A DNA stretch of 64,000 nucleotides from Streptomyces phaeolivaceus (GTDB taxonomy: Bacteria; Actinomycetota; Actinomycetes; Streptomycetales; Streptomycetaceae): the NCBI RefSeq assembly GCF_009184865.1, contig NZ_CP045096.1, positions 9,548,001 to 9,612,000 of the forward strand. The letters are read 5' to 3'. How positions within the stretch are numbered: the first letter of the stretch is position 1; each line of letters starts with the position of its first letter. The translations under genes and the position numbers were made by a program. Under the pieces are notes generated by a model. The model did not search any database. It saw nothing but the letters and a program-made list of their open reading frames with translations, and had not been told where the DNA came from. Of this stretch, positions 35,287-44,007 are shown piece by piece.

Positions 35287-35478
35287 ATGGTTTACACCAT
35301 GTCCACTACCCCTGATGTCGTCCTGGAAAGAACGGAAGCGGCGGAATCGTCGGCGCGAACGGCCGACGAGGTCAACGCGGAGATCCGGGCGCTCTGGTTC
35401 CGGAGCGGTGGGACGTTGAACAGGGAGCAGCGGAGCGAGTACGAGCGCCTGGTTCTCGAGTGGGCCGCCGCCTCGTAG
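35287..35478 (+). CDS. Small conserved-looking protein
   Basis: A 63-residue acidic, helical protein (ATG 35287, GAGG just upstream; an internal ATG at 35299 is possible). The C-terminal half ALWFRSGGTLNREQRSEYERLVLEWAAA looks like a folded helical hairpin. It has its own 5' gap and a very strong terminator, which supports a real gene. I do not recognise the family. Confidence 0.65.
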   Translation: MVYTMSTTPDVVLERTEAAESSARTADEVNAEIRALWFRSGGTLNREQRSEYERLVLEWAAAS

Positions 35479-35495
35479 TCGGTTCTTCGGTTTCG

Positions 35496-35534
35496 GGCCG
35501 GCCCCGCACCCCTGACAGGGGTGCGGGGCCGGCC
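35496..35534. terminator. Strong bidirectional terminator
   Basis: An 18-bp perfect stem (GGCCGGCCCCGCACCCCT and complement) with a 3-nt loop lies 18 bp after the small gene and directly at the end of the convergent protease gene. Confidence 0.9.
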
Positions 35535-35536
35535 TG

Positions 35537-36907
35537 CTAGCTCCAGGTCTGTGAGTACTGGCGGCGGTACGCCTGGCGGTCCTGTTCCGTGCGGATGAAG
35601 CGGGTGGCCGCGAGGGCGACCATGCTGCCGGCGACCACCAGAAGACCGGGGCCGACGTTGCGGGGGTCGGCGAGGCGGTCGAGGAGATCGGATGCGGCCC
35701 CGATGGATTCCAGCGACCCCGGTTCGGCCGTGCCCGGGGCGGCGGCGCCCTGGGAGTCGTCGTCCGAGGAGCCGTCGGCCGCGGCGGTCGGCCGGGCCGC
35801 GGACTGCGGCAGGCCCGTCAGCTGGACACCGAGATCGTCGAGGGCCTCGGACAGCGGCTGGAAGAACGTCGTACCGCCCTCCTCGCAGTCGCCGTTGCCG
35901 CCCGAGGTCACACCCAGGGCCACGCCCTCCGAGAAGAGCGGGCCGCCGCTGTCGCCCGGCTCGGCGCAGACCGTGGTCTCGATGAGGCCGCTGACCGTGC
36001 CCTCGGGGTAGTTGACCGTGGCGTCGAGACCGGTCACCTCGCCGTTGCGGAAGCCGCTGGTGCTGCCGCTGCGGAACACCCGCTGCCCGACCGCCGCTTC
36101 ACCGACCGACGTGATCCGCACCCCGCGGCCGTCACCGACCGAGACGACGTTGGTCTTGTTGCTCGGCGCGTCCTGGAGGTACTGGACGAGCGAGAAGTCA
36201 CCCCCGGGGAAGTTGGACTCGGTCGTCCGGCCGATCTCCTGCCGGCCCTGGTTGTCCGAGAACCACACGGAACCGGCCGGACCGCAGTGCCCGGCGGTCA
36301 GCATGAAGTCGTTCTCGCCGTCGGTCACATTGAAACCGATCGAACAGCGCCCGCCCGTACCGAAGATGGGCTGGGCGCCGTTGAGCCGCATCGTGTACGC
36401 GCCCTCGGTGCGCTCCATCCGCACCGACCCGCCGATCTCCTCGGCCAGGTCGGTCAGACTCGACCAGTCCTTCTTGGAGACCGTGCTGTCGGCCCGCACC
36501 ACGACCTCGTTGGAGGCCGGGTCGACGGCCCACGAGGTGCCCGACACCCGGGGCGCCGAACGCAGCGCCTCGGTGGCGGACCTCAGGTCGTCGCCGCTGA
36601 ACTCGACCATCTTGGGGCGGGCGCCCGCCTTCTCGACCTCGGCCGCCGCCTTCTCGTCGGTGACCGCGACGACCGGCTCGCCGTCCTCGGCGATCCAGGT
36701 GCCCGCCGTGCGTTCGGAGCCGAGTTCGGTCACCAGACCGTTCCCCGTACCGGACGCCGCGAGCACCGCACTCCGGGTCGCGGGCGGGGAGGTGGTGGGT
36801 TCGGTCGCCATCGCCGCCTGCGTCACCATCAGGGCTCCGCAGATCAGTCCACCGGCGGCCGTCAGCCGCGTCACCCGCTTCACGACTCGTCGTCGTGCGT
36901 GCCTCAT
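35537..36907 (-). CDS. Secreted S1 (alpha-lytic-type) serine protease with C-terminal membrane anchor
   Basis: A 456-residue exported protease. Signal peptide at the N-terminus (LTAAGGLICGALMVTQAAMA), a propeptide of roughly 150 residues, then a chymotrypsin-fold domain with LTAGHC (His), GGDFSLVQY (Asp) and GDSGGPLFS (Ser). Two Cys pairs (RCSIGF...GHC; VCAEPGD...GDC) match streptogrisin disulfides. After a Ser/Asp/Ala-rich linker a transmembrane helix (GPGLLVVAGSMVALAATRF) and short basic tail follow, so the enzyme is probably tethered to the outer membrane face, unlike soluble streptogrisins. GGAG precedes the ATG. Confidence 0.9.
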   Translation of the reverse strand: MRHARRRVVKRVTRLTAAGGLICGALMVTQAAMATEPTTSPPATRSAVLAASGTGNGLVTELGSERTAGTWIAEDGEPVVAVTDEKAAAEVEKAGARPKMVEFSGDDLRSATEALRSAPRVSGTSWAVDPASNEVVVRADSTVSKKDWSSLTDLAEEIGGSVRMERTEGAYTMRLNGAQPIFGTGGRCSIGFNVTDGENDFMLTAGHCGPAGSVWFSDNQGRQEIGRTTESNFPGGDFSLVQYLQDAPSNKTNVVSVGDGRGVRITSVGEAAVGQRVFRSGSTSGFRNGEVTGLDATVNYPEGTVSGLIETTVCAEPGDSGGPLFSEGVALGVTSGGNGDCEEGGTTFFQPLSEALDDLGVQLTGLPQSAARPTAAADGSSDDDSQGAAAPGTAEPGSLESIGAASDLLDRLADPRNVGPGLLVVAGSMVALAATRFIRTEQDRQAYRRQYSQTWS

Positions 36908-37005
36908 TGCCTGGCTCCCGAACCCCGTCCGACACGGTGTCAACACCGCCAGGGCGTCCGGTCCTTGAGCGCCCTCCTTCCATACGTGCGGCGGTCCGCA
37001 CCTGT

Positions 37006-37527
37006 TCACCAGACCGCGTCCACGTATCCCAACGTCCGGTTCATGGCGATCGCGCGCTCGTTGGCCGGATGGTGCACGGTACGGACCGTGCTGACCCCGC
37101 AGATCCCGGCGAACCCGATGCCGAAGGTCTTCATGGCCACCGAGATGCCCCGGCCCCGGTGACAGGCCCGCACCCCGGTCATCTCGTTGAACACGAACCC
37201 GGACCCGCGCCGGTCCGAGGTGGCCGCCATACCGACCCACCGGTCGCCGTCGAGGGCCAGCACCACCCCGCGCGGATCGTAGGCGGGCACCTCGAAGCGG
37301 AGCCGGTGGTACTCGTCGTACCCGAAGAAGTCACCGCGCCCGGGGATGTCCGCCGAGCACTCCTTGTTGAGGTCGTACAACTCCCGGCGGTGCTCCGAGG
37401 TGTCGCCCACCTCCGAGAGCGTCGTCAGCCGGATGCCCGTGGTACGGCACTTGTCGACATACGGCTGGAAACGGGCCAGGTCGAAGTCGGTGACGTCCAG
37501 TTGGAGCCGGACCCGTTCCGTCGCCAT
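37006..37527 (-). CDS. GNAT-family acetyltransferase
   Basis: A 173-residue N-acetyltransferase. The acetyl-CoA loop is GVRACHRGRGISVAMK, matching the Q/RxxGxG/A pattern, and HPANERAIAMNRTLGY is the usual C-terminal signature. Substrate is unknown. Its ATG overlaps the stop of the methyltransferase gene by 1 bp, so the two are co-translated. Confidence 0.85.
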   Translation of the reverse strand: MATERVRLQLDVTDFDLARFQPYVDKCRTTGIRLTTLSEVGDTSEHRRELYDLNKECSADIPGRGDFFGYDEYHRLRFEVPAYDPRGVVLALDGDRWVGMAATSDRRGSGFVFNEMTGVRACHRGRGISVAMKTFGIGFAGICGVSTVRTVHHPANERAIAMNRTLGYVDAVW

Positions 37528-38366
37528 CAGCGCTTGCCTCCCACTCCGCAGTACATGGCCACTTCCGACGGTTCCCCGGCGGTGGGATCACCGGTGCTCT
37601 CCGGCCGCCAGCGGGTGCACGAGACGACTCCCGGCTCCAGGAGGTCGAGCCCCTCGAAGAACCCGGCGATCACCTCCGGGGTGCGCTGGGTGAGCGGCGG
37701 GATGCCGTTCTCGTTCCACCAGGCGGCGGCGATGTCCACGCCCGGCCAGTCCGGGCTGGTGATGGTGTGCGAGAGCACCAGATGGCTGCCGCCGGGCAGG
37801 GCGTCCATCAGCCGGCGCACGATGCCGTTCGGGTCCTCGTCGTCACGGATGAAGGCCAGCACGTCGAGCAGCATCAGCGCGACCGGCCGGGTCAGGTCCA
37901 GGGTGCGCGCGGCGTGTTCGAGGATCGAGTCGACATTGCGCAGATCCTCGTCGACATGGTCCGTACGGCCCTCGGGCGCGCTGGTCAGCAGGGCGCGGGC
38001 GTGCACCAGGACCAGCGGGTCGTTGTCGACGTAGACGATCCGGGAGTCCGGGGCGATCTGCTGGGCGACCTCGTGGGTGTTCTCCGCGGTCGGCAGCCCG
38101 GCGCCGATGTCCAGGAACTGCCGCATCCCCGCCTCGGCCGCCAGATGACGCACGGCCCGCCCCAGGAACTGCCGGTCCGCGCGGGCGTAGTCCTCGATGG
38201 TCGGGTGCAGCCGGCGTATCTCGTCCCCGGCCCTCCGGTCGACCTCGTAGTAGTCCCCGCCGCCGAGCCAGTAGTTCCAGATGCGTGCCGCGACCGGCCG
38301 TGTGGTGACGATTCGGCTGTTCAGTGCCGCGAAGGGGAAGTCCGAGGCTGCCGGGTTGTCCGTCAC
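37527..38366 (-). CDS. DUF574-family SAM-dependent methyltransferase
   Basis: A 279-residue protein of the actinobacterial SAM-methyltransferase family DUF574. Seen: RPVAARIWNYWLGGGDYYEVDR, QFLDIGAGLPTAENTHEVAQ (SAM motif I), RIVYVDNDPLVLVHARALL (acidic loop) and ALMLLDVLAFI. Many paralogues exist in Streptomyces and most have no known substrate. It is first in a two-gene operon with the acetyltransferase. Confidence 0.9.
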   Translation of the reverse strand: MTDNPAASDFPFAALNSRIVTTRPVAARIWNYWLGGGDYYEVDRRAGDEIRRLHPTIEDYARADRQFLGRAVRHLAAEAGMRQFLDIGAGLPTAENTHEVAQQIAPDSRIVYVDNDPLVLVHARALLTSAPEGRTDHVDEDLRNVDSILEHAARTLDLTRPVALMLLDVLAFIRDDEDPNGIVRRLMDALPGGSHLVLSHTITSPDWPGVDIAAAWWNENGIPPLTQRTPEVIAGFFEGLDLLEPGVVSCTRWRPESTGDPTAGEPSEVAMYCGVGGKR

Positions 38367-38612
38367 GACGTCAACTCCTGGATCTTCTGTGAAGGTGCTT
38401 CATCCAACGGGCAATGTAGACCCGTCGGTCGGCCTTTGCCGAGACTTCGGCGATCTTCGCAGCGGTCGGGTTCGGACGCCGCCCCCGAGCACCGCCCGAC
38501 TTCGCGCGGGAGTCTTTGCGGGGACCGTCGAACAATGATCGTCGAGACCCCTCTACTAATCAGTAACTCTTAGGTAGTCTCCCGGCCACCAATGGGCATG
38601 ACCATGACGAGC

Positions 38613-38640
38613 GCGGCGAAGGTTCGGACGACCTCGCCGC
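38613..38640 (+). promoter_or_regulatory. Hairpin in the leader of the acid phosphatase gene
   Basis: GCGGCG-A-AGGT pairs with ACCT-CGCCGC (10 bp, one bulge) and ends 26 bp before the ATG. It is followed by TTTGACATGAGATAAAGGGG with the ribosome binding site. It could be an attenuator or a stabilising leader. The remaining upstream gap (38367-38612) holds two divergent promoters at most; I see no other clear structure. Confidence 0.4.
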
Positions 38641-38666
38641 TTTGACATGAGATAAAGGGGACGAAC

Positions 38667-39299
38667 ATGACAGCAAGCGGTGTGGGACGCCGTATCACGA
38701 CGGTCGCCGCGGTGGCCGTACTGGGACTGGGCGCTTCGATGGCCGCCGCGGTTCCGGTCGCCGCCGCCCCGAGCGAGGCCGCCGTCAGCGCGACCGCCGC
38801 CGAGGTGGACTACGCGACCTGGCAGACGGACGTGAAGGCCGTCATCGACACGGCCACCCCCTACATACAGCAGCGCACCGCGAACTCCTCGGGGCAGAAG
38901 CTCGCCATCGTCTTCGACATCGACAACACGACGCTGGAGACGCACTACACGCCCTGGTACAACCTGCCGACCCCCGCGCTGAAGCCCTCCCTGGCGCTGG
39001 CCAAGTACGCCAAGTCCCGCGGGGTCGACGTCTTCTTCGTCACCGCCCGGCCCGGCATCATCGAGAGCGTCACCGAGTGGAACCTGGAGACCGTCGGCTA
39101 CCCCGTCGACGGCCTCTACGTGCGTGACCTGCCCGACCTGTTCGCCGAGGTCTCCGCCTACAAGACCGCCTCGCGCGCGGACATCGAGTCCGACGGCTAC
39201 ACGATCATCGCCAACGTCGGCAACAACACCACCGACCTCGTCGGCGGCCACGCCGAGCGGACGTACAAGCTGCCCGACTACGACGGGCTCCTCGACTGA
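38667..39299 (+). CDS. Secreted HAD-type acid phosphatase (class B-like)
   Basis: A 210-residue exported phosphatase. Signal peptide (VAAVAVLGLGASMAAAVPVAAA) is followed by the HAD motif VFDIDNTTLET with nucleophile and acid/base Asp, motif II VFFVTARPG and a Lys before DIESDGY, then motif III NVGNNTTDLVGG. It should release phosphate from organic phosphates outside the cell. AAAGGGGA precedes the ATG. No recognisable Pho box was found. Confidence 0.87.
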   Translation: MTASGVGRRITTVAAVAVLGLGASMAAAVPVAAAPSEAAVSATAAEVDYATWQTDVKAVIDTATPYIQQRTANSSGQKLAIVFDIDNTTLETHYTPWYNLPTPALKPSLALAKYAKSRGVDVFFVTARPGIIESVTEWNLETVGYPVDGLYVRDLPDLFAEVSAYKTASRADIESDGYTIIANVGNNTTDLVGGHAERTYKLPDYDGLLD

Positions 39300-39373
39300 C
39301 CCCGCTCCACCGTTCGCACCTGGGCGTGCGGCCACCGGGTTCCTTCCGGCGGCCGTACACCTAGACTCCGCCC

Positions 39374-39763
39374 ATGGCCGACGACACCATTCTCGACGCG
39401 CTCGGCGCGGGCAAGTACCTGCTGGTCACCACCTACCGCAAGAACGGCACCACCGTCCCCACACCGGTGTGGGTGGTCCGCGACGGGGACGCGCTCGGTG
39501 TCTGGACGGTCGCGGACTCCTGGAAGGTCAAGCGCATCCGCAACCGCGCCGACGTCCTCGTCGGCCCCTGCGACCTGCGCGGCAACCCCACCGGCGACTC
39601 CGTACCCGCCCGCGCCGAGATCCTCGACGCGGCCGGCGCCGCCGCCTACCGCAAGCTCATCGCCCGCAAGTACGGCATCACCGGACGCCTCACCCTCCTC
39701 GGCAGCCGACTGCGCCGGGGCGCCGACGGCACGATCGGCATCCGCGTCACACTGACCGACTGA
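39374..39763 (+). CDS. PPOX-class F420-dependent oxidoreductase family protein
   Basis: A 129-residue split-barrel flavin/F420 protein: GKYLLVTTYRKNGTTVPTPVWVV, LGVWTVADSWKVKRIRNRADVLV, ending GIRVTLTD. Length and pattern match actinobacterial PPOX-family proteins, which bind F420 or FMN and reduce small molecules. It sits alone, 75 bp after the phosphatase gene. Confidence 0.85.
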   Translation: MADDTILDALGAGKYLLVTTYRKNGTTVPTPVWVVRDGDALGVWTVADSWKVKRIRNRADVLVGPCDLRGNPTGDSVPARAEILDAAGAAAYRKLIARKYGITGRLTLLGSRLRRGADGTIGIRVTLTD

Positions 39764-39788
39764 GGTTCCGCCGGGCGCGGGCGGACCG

Positions 39789-40478
39789 TCACGCACGCTC
39801 GCCCGCGTGCCCCGTCCGCCACGCCCACGCAGCGATCTCCACCCGGTTCCGCGCGGCCAGCTTGAGCTGGATGCTCCCGAGGTGCGTCTTCACCGTGGAG
39901 AGCGAGACGAACATCGACGCGGCGATCTCCGCGTTGGTGTGGCCCAGCGCGACCAGCCGTACGACGTCGAGCTCCCGGTCGGTCAACTGCTCCTGCGGAC
40001 GCGGTGCTTCGGCACCGGGCGCGGCCTCCGTCCCCGCCCGCTCCGCCGTGACGTGCTTGAGGAGCCGGACCGTGACCGAGGGCGACACCAGCGAGTCGCC
40101 CACCGCGGCGGCCCGAACGGCCTCGGCCAGCAGGGTCGGCCCGGCGTCCTTGAGCAGGAACCCGCAGGCGCCGCCGTGCAACGCCCCGTAGACGTACTCG
40201 TCGAGGTCGAACGTCGTCACCACGACCACCCGCAGCGGATCGGCCACCCCCGGACCGGCCAGCAACCGCGTCGCCTCCAGACCGTCCAGCTTCGGCATCC
40301 GGATGTCCAGCAGACACACATCGGGCCGCATCTCACGGGCCAGCCGCACGGCCGTCTCACCGTCGGCGGCCTCGGCGACCACGGTGATGTCCGGCTGCGC
40401 GTCGAGGAAGAAACGGAAGCCGGTGCGGACCATGTCCTGGTCGTCGGCGATCAGAACCCGGATCGGTCGCGCGAGGAC
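39789..40478 (-). CDS. NarL/LuxR-type response regulator, start not identifiable
   Basis: A receiver domain (IRVLIADDQDMVRTGF, phospho-acceptor in DVCLLDIRMP, switch residues VVVTTFD, Lys in FLLKDAG) followed by a LuxR HTH (LTDRELDVVRLVALGHTNAEIA...STVKTHL). No ATG, GTG or TTG lies in frame at the expected start just before PIRVLIADD. The nearest in-frame starts (GTG 40655 and 40667) would overlap the divergent gene and its ribosome binding site; the end given here is the approximate domain boundary. There is no partner histidine kinase nearby. A deletion that removed the kinase and the true start is a possible explanation. Confidence 0.8.
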   Translation of the reverse strand, partial: VLARPIRVLIADDQDMVRTGFRFFLDAQPDITVVAEAADGETAVRLAREMRPDVCLLDIRMPKLDGLEATRLLAGPGVADPLRVVVVTTFDLDEYVYGALHGGACGFLLKDAGPTLLAEAVRAAAVGDSLVSPSVTVRLLKHVTAERAGTEAAPGAEAPRPQEQLTDRELDVVRLVALGHTNAEIAASMFVSLSTVKTHLGSIQLKLAARNRVEIAAWAWRTGHAGERA

Positions 40479-40611
40479 GGACCCGGCTGGGAGGTCGTCG
40501 CCGTGCTCCCGGCCGCCCCGGTCCCCGCCAGGTGAGCTGAACCGCCCGGCCCGGCTTCCCGTATCTCCTCTCGGGGATGGCGGGAGACCGCGTGCACGGA
40601 AGGAGAACAGC

Positions 40612-41394
40612 GTGTCGATACCGCCCGAACCGGGCCGGACGACGAAGCGTCCCACGATCGAGCCCACCTACGTCATGCGCCGGCGCAGGACCGAGGCCCT
40701 GGCCGAGCTGCTGCGCGAGTTCGAGCAGTACAAGGGGACCACCACCCAGAACGACGAGTACGAGACGGTCGCCGTGCCACCGGCGCCGACACCCGCACCG
40801 CCGCCTCCGCCCGCGCCGCCACCGCCGCCCGCACCGGAGGCGAAGCCCGCGCCCGAGTGGATCCTGCCCCGTACGGAGTACGAGACCGAGGAACTGCCCC
40901 CGTACATGGTCGGTGAGGACTTCGCCGCCGACACGGTCTCGCACGGCGGGCGACGGCAGCGGCGGCGCCCCGTGCCCGGCGGCGGATCCGGACTGAAGCG
41001 CGCCGCGGTGGTCGTCGGCGTCGGCGCGGCGGCCCTCCTCGGCTTCGGCGCCGCCCTGCTGCTGCCCGGTGGCGAGAAGGAGAAGGAGGCCCGCGCCGTC
41101 ACCCCGACCCCGTCGGCACCCGCGGCCTCGGCCCCCGCCCGCAACGCCGGAGTCGACCCCGACGGCGCCGGTACCCTCCGCGAGGGCGACAGCGGCGCCG
41201 AGGTCTCCGAACTCCAGCAACGGCTGCTCCGTATCCCGAATGTGTACGACAACGGCTCCACCTCGGGCCAGTACGACGCCGTACTGAAGGAAGCGGTGGC
41301 ACGGTTCCAGCTCTGGTACGGCATCCGGGGCGACGAAACGGGCGTCTACGGCAACGACACCCGCCAGGACCTCGAATCCCGCACGGCGCTCTAG
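40612..41394 (+). CDS. Membrane protein with extracytoplasmic peptidoglycan-binding domain
   Basis: 260 residues: a cytoplasmic N-terminal region with a helix (RTEALAELLREFEQYKG) and Pro-rich stretch, a basic patch, one transmembrane helix (AAVVVGVGAAALLGFGAALLL) and an outer PG_binding_1-like domain (LREGDSGAEVSELQQRLLRI, VARFQLWYGIRGDETGVYG). The GTG is preceded by AAGGAGA. It may link the cell wall to a cytoplasmic partner. Divergent from the response regulator. Confidence 0.82.
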   Translation: MSIPPEPGRTTKRPTIEPTYVMRRRRTEALAELLREFEQYKGTTTQNDEYETVAVPPAPTPAPPPPPAPPPPPAPEAKPAPEWILPRTEYETEELPPYMVGEDFAADTVSHGGRRQRRRPVPGGGSGLKRAAVVVGVGAAALLGFGAALLLPGGEKEKEARAVTPTPSAPAASAPARNAGVDPDGAGTLREGDSGAEVSELQQRLLRIPNVYDNGSTSGQYDAVLKEAVARFQLWYGIRGDETGVYGNDTRQDLESRTAL

Positions 41395-41475
41395 CCGCAC
41401 GGAGGGGTCTCGGACCCGGTGCGTGACGGGCGTATCCGGGTTGTTGCCCCGCCTCGAACGGACCATATTGGCCAT

Positions 41476-43866
41476 ATGGTGACGAAGGCGTCCGGTGTGC
41501 CGCGGGCTGCCACGGCCGGTGAGGCGATGGCGGTGGTCGATGCGCGCGGCCTCGTCGTGGGGTGGAGCGAGGGGGCCCGGCGGCTCACCGGGTACACGGC
41601 CGGGGAGGTGACCGGGCGACCGGCGGCGGATCTGGTCGACGGGGACGCGGCGGTGGTGTGGCGGACGCTGCTGACGCACGGCGACGCGGTGGTGGACGTG
41701 CGCTACCGGGACGGCCGCCGACAGAAGGTGGCGCTGCGGATCTGCCCGCTGCGGGGCGGGCGGGGCGAGCGGCGGCGGTTCGTCGTCCAGGCGAACCCCG
41801 ACCGCGACGAGCGGGGCCTCGGCGAGCTGGCCTTCAAGCAGGCCTCCATGTCCATGTCCATCTTCGACAAGGGGCAGCGCTATCTGCGGATGAACGACTG
41901 GGCGTGCCGGGTCATGGGCCAGCCCGAGGAGGAGTTCCGGCACCAGTACTTCCCCGACACCGTGGAGGACGCCGAGCACAGCCGGGGCTTCCTGCGGCAT
42001 CTGGAGATCGTGGTGGAGACCGGGCAGCCGGTGCACTACGAGAGCTGGACCCGCTCGCCGTCCGGCCGGCGGATGCACGCCTGGAGCTTCGAGATGTGGC
42101 CCGTACGGGACCGCTCCGGCGGGCTGATCGGCACCGCGCTCGCCGGGTTCGACAGCAGCGAGCAGTTCTGGGCCCGCCAGCGGCTGGCCCTGCTGAACGA
42201 GGCCGCCGGATCCATCGGCACCAAGCTCGACGTCGTCCAGACCGCCCGCGAACTCGCCGAGCTGGTCGTGCCCCGGCTCGCCGACTTCGCCAGCGTCGAC
42301 CTCCTGGAGTCCGTGCTCCAGGGCGAGGAACCCGAGGCGGTCCCCCTGGACGGCGGCGTGCGACTGCACCGAGCGGCCCACCACTCCGACACACCGGGTG
42401 TCCCCGAGGCGGCGATCGCCCTGGGCTCCGCCGATGTGTACCCGCCGTCCTCACCCCCGGCCCGCGCCCTGCTCAGCGGCGAGCCCGTGCTCACCCGCAC
42501 CGGCGACCACTCCCTCGACGCCTGGTTCGCGCGGCACGGCGCCCGCTCCGCGAAGCTCCGGGAGGCCGAGGACCACGACCTGTCCCTGATGGCCGTACCC
42601 CTGGTAGCCCGCGGTACCACCCTCGGCGTGGCCGTCCTCGTCCGCCTGCTGACCCCCGAGCACCCCGACGCCTTCGACCAGGACGACGTGTCCCTCGCCG
42701 AGGAACTCTCCAGCCGGGCCGCGGTCTGTGTCGACAACGCCCGCCGCTACACCAAGGAACGCACCACGGCGCTTGCGCTCCAGCGCAGCCTGCTGCCGAA
42801 GACGGTCGCCGGACAGGCGGCCGTCGAGTTCGCCTCCCGCTATCTGCCCGCGCTGTCGCAGGCCGGGGTCGGCGGCGACTGGTTCGACGTGATTCCGCTG
42901 TCCGGGACCCGGGTGGCCCTGGTCGTCGGGGATGTCGTCGGCCACGGCATCCACGCCTCCGTCACCATGGGCCGGCTGCGCACCGCCGTCTGGGCGCTCG
43001 CCGACGTCGACCTGCCGCCCGACGAACTCCTCACCCACCTCGACGACCTCGTCGAACACCTCGCCGCCGGTGACGGCACCGGCGAGGGGGAGATCGGCGC
43101 GACCTGTCTGTACGCGGTGTACGACCCGGTGGACCGCAGCTGCTCGATCGCCTCGGCCGGCCATGTGCCACCCGTGGTCGTGCGGCCCGACGGCACGGTG
43201 GAGGTCGTGGAGGTGGCCGCGGGACCGATGCTCGGTGTCGGTGGACTCCCGTTCGAGGCGACGGAGCTGGCCCTGCCCGAGGGCTCGGTCCTCGCCCTGT
43301 ACACCGACGGTCTGGTCGAGGCCCGTGACCGTGACGTCGACGCCGGCACCGCCGCCCTGTGCGCCGCGCTGGAGGGGTCGGTGGGCAGTCTGGAGAGCGC
43401 CTGCGACACCGTGCTGAAGGCGCTGCTCCCCGACACCCCGGCCGACGACGTGGCCCTGCTGCTCGCCCGTACCCGCGCCCTCGACGCGGAACAGGTGGCC
43501 GTCTGGAACCTCTCCGACGATCCGGCGCTGGTCGCCAACGCGCGCAAGCTCGCCACGGACCAGCTCACCCGCTGGGGCCTGGAGGAGGCCGTCTTCGTCA
43601 CCGAACTCGTGGTCAGCGAACTCGTCACCAACGCCATCCGCTACGGCGGCTCCCCGATCCAGCTGCGCCTGATCCGCGACCGCACCCTCATCTGCGAGGT
43701 CTCCGACGCCAGCAGCACCTCACCGCATCTGCGCCGGGCACGCCAGTTCGACGAGGGGGGCCGCGGCCTGCTCCTGGTCGCCCAGCTCACCGACCGCTGG
43801 GGCAGCCGCCCGAGCGGCGCGGGCAAGACCATCTGGGCCGAACAGGCCCTGCCGCCGAGTCTGTAG
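41476..43866 (+). CDS. PAS-PAS-GAF-SpoIIE phosphatase-HATPase regulator
   Basis: A 796-residue cytosolic signalling protein. Two PAS domains (about 10-100 and 115-230), a GAF domain (about 245-420), a PP2C/SpoIIE phosphatase (GGDWFDVIPL, GDVVGHG, ASAGHVPP, YTDGLVEARD) and a C-terminal anti-sigma-type HATPase (ELVVSELVTNAIRYG, GRGLLLVAQL). It carries both phosphatase and kinase-like modules of a partner-switching system for anti-sigma antagonists. The ATG at 41476 (or GTG 41479) has no strong ribosome binding site. No sigma factor or STAS gene adjoins it. Confidence 0.9.
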   Translation: MVTKASGVPRAATAGEAMAVVDARGLVVGWSEGARRLTGYTAGEVTGRPAADLVDGDAAVVWRTLLTHGDAVVDVRYRDGRRQKVALRICPLRGGRGERRRFVVQANPDRDERGLGELAFKQASMSMSIFDKGQRYLRMNDWACRVMGQPEEEFRHQYFPDTVEDAEHSRGFLRHLEIVVETGQPVHYESWTRSPSGRRMHAWSFEMWPVRDRSGGLIGTALAGFDSSEQFWARQRLALLNEAAGSIGTKLDVVQTARELAELVVPRLADFASVDLLESVLQGEEPEAVPLDGGVRLHRAAHHSDTPGVPEAAIALGSADVYPPSSPPARALLSGEPVLTRTGDHSLDAWFARHGARSAKLREAEDHDLSLMAVPLVARGTTLGVAVLVRLLTPEHPDAFDQDDVSLAEELSSRAAVCVDNARRYTKERTTALALQRSLLPKTVAGQAAVEFASRYLPALSQAGVGGDWFDVIPLSGTRVALVVGDVVGHGIHASVTMGRLRTAVWALADVDLPPDELLTHLDDLVEHLAAGDGTGEGEIGATCLYAVYDPVDRSCSIASAGHVPPVVVRPDGTVEVVEVAAGPMLGVGGLPFEATELALPEGSVLALYTDGLVEARDRDVDAGTAALCAALEGSVGSLESACDTVLKALLPDTPADDVALLLARTRALDAEQVAVWNLSDDPALVANARKLATDQLTRWGLEEAVFVTELVVSELVTNAIRYGGSPIQLRLIRDRTLICEVSDASSTSPHLRRARQFDEGGRGLLLVAQLTDRWGSRPSGAGKTIWAEQALPPSL

Positions 43867-43883
43867 CGGGCTCTGCCCGGCCT

Positions 43884-43959
43884 GCGGAAGGCCGTACCAG
43901 GCATGCGAGAAGGCCGTGCCGAGCGTCCGAGAAAGCCGTACCGAGCATGCGAGAAGGCT
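43884..43959. repeat. Imperfect 21-23 bp tandem repeats
   Basis: Three and a half copies of GCGAGAAGGCCGTACCGAGCAT-like units at 43884-43904, 43905-43927, 43928-43948 and from 43949 lie between the phosphatase gene and its terminator. Confidence 0.7.
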
Positions 43960-43991
43960 GCCGGGGGTGGAGTGAGCCACCCCCGACAGCC
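43956..43991. terminator. Hairpin between convergent genes
   Basis: GGCTG-C-CGGGGGTGG pairs with CCACCCCCG-A-CAGCC, 14 bp with one mismatch and a 6-nt loop. Located between the phosphatase gene and the convergent PAP2 gene. Confidence 0.75.
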
Positions 43992-44007
43992 TCGATCTGT
44001 GGCGGAG

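Noticed and set aside
43884..43959. CRISPR array
   Set aside because: Short imperfect units without spacers of constant length and no cas genes nearby.
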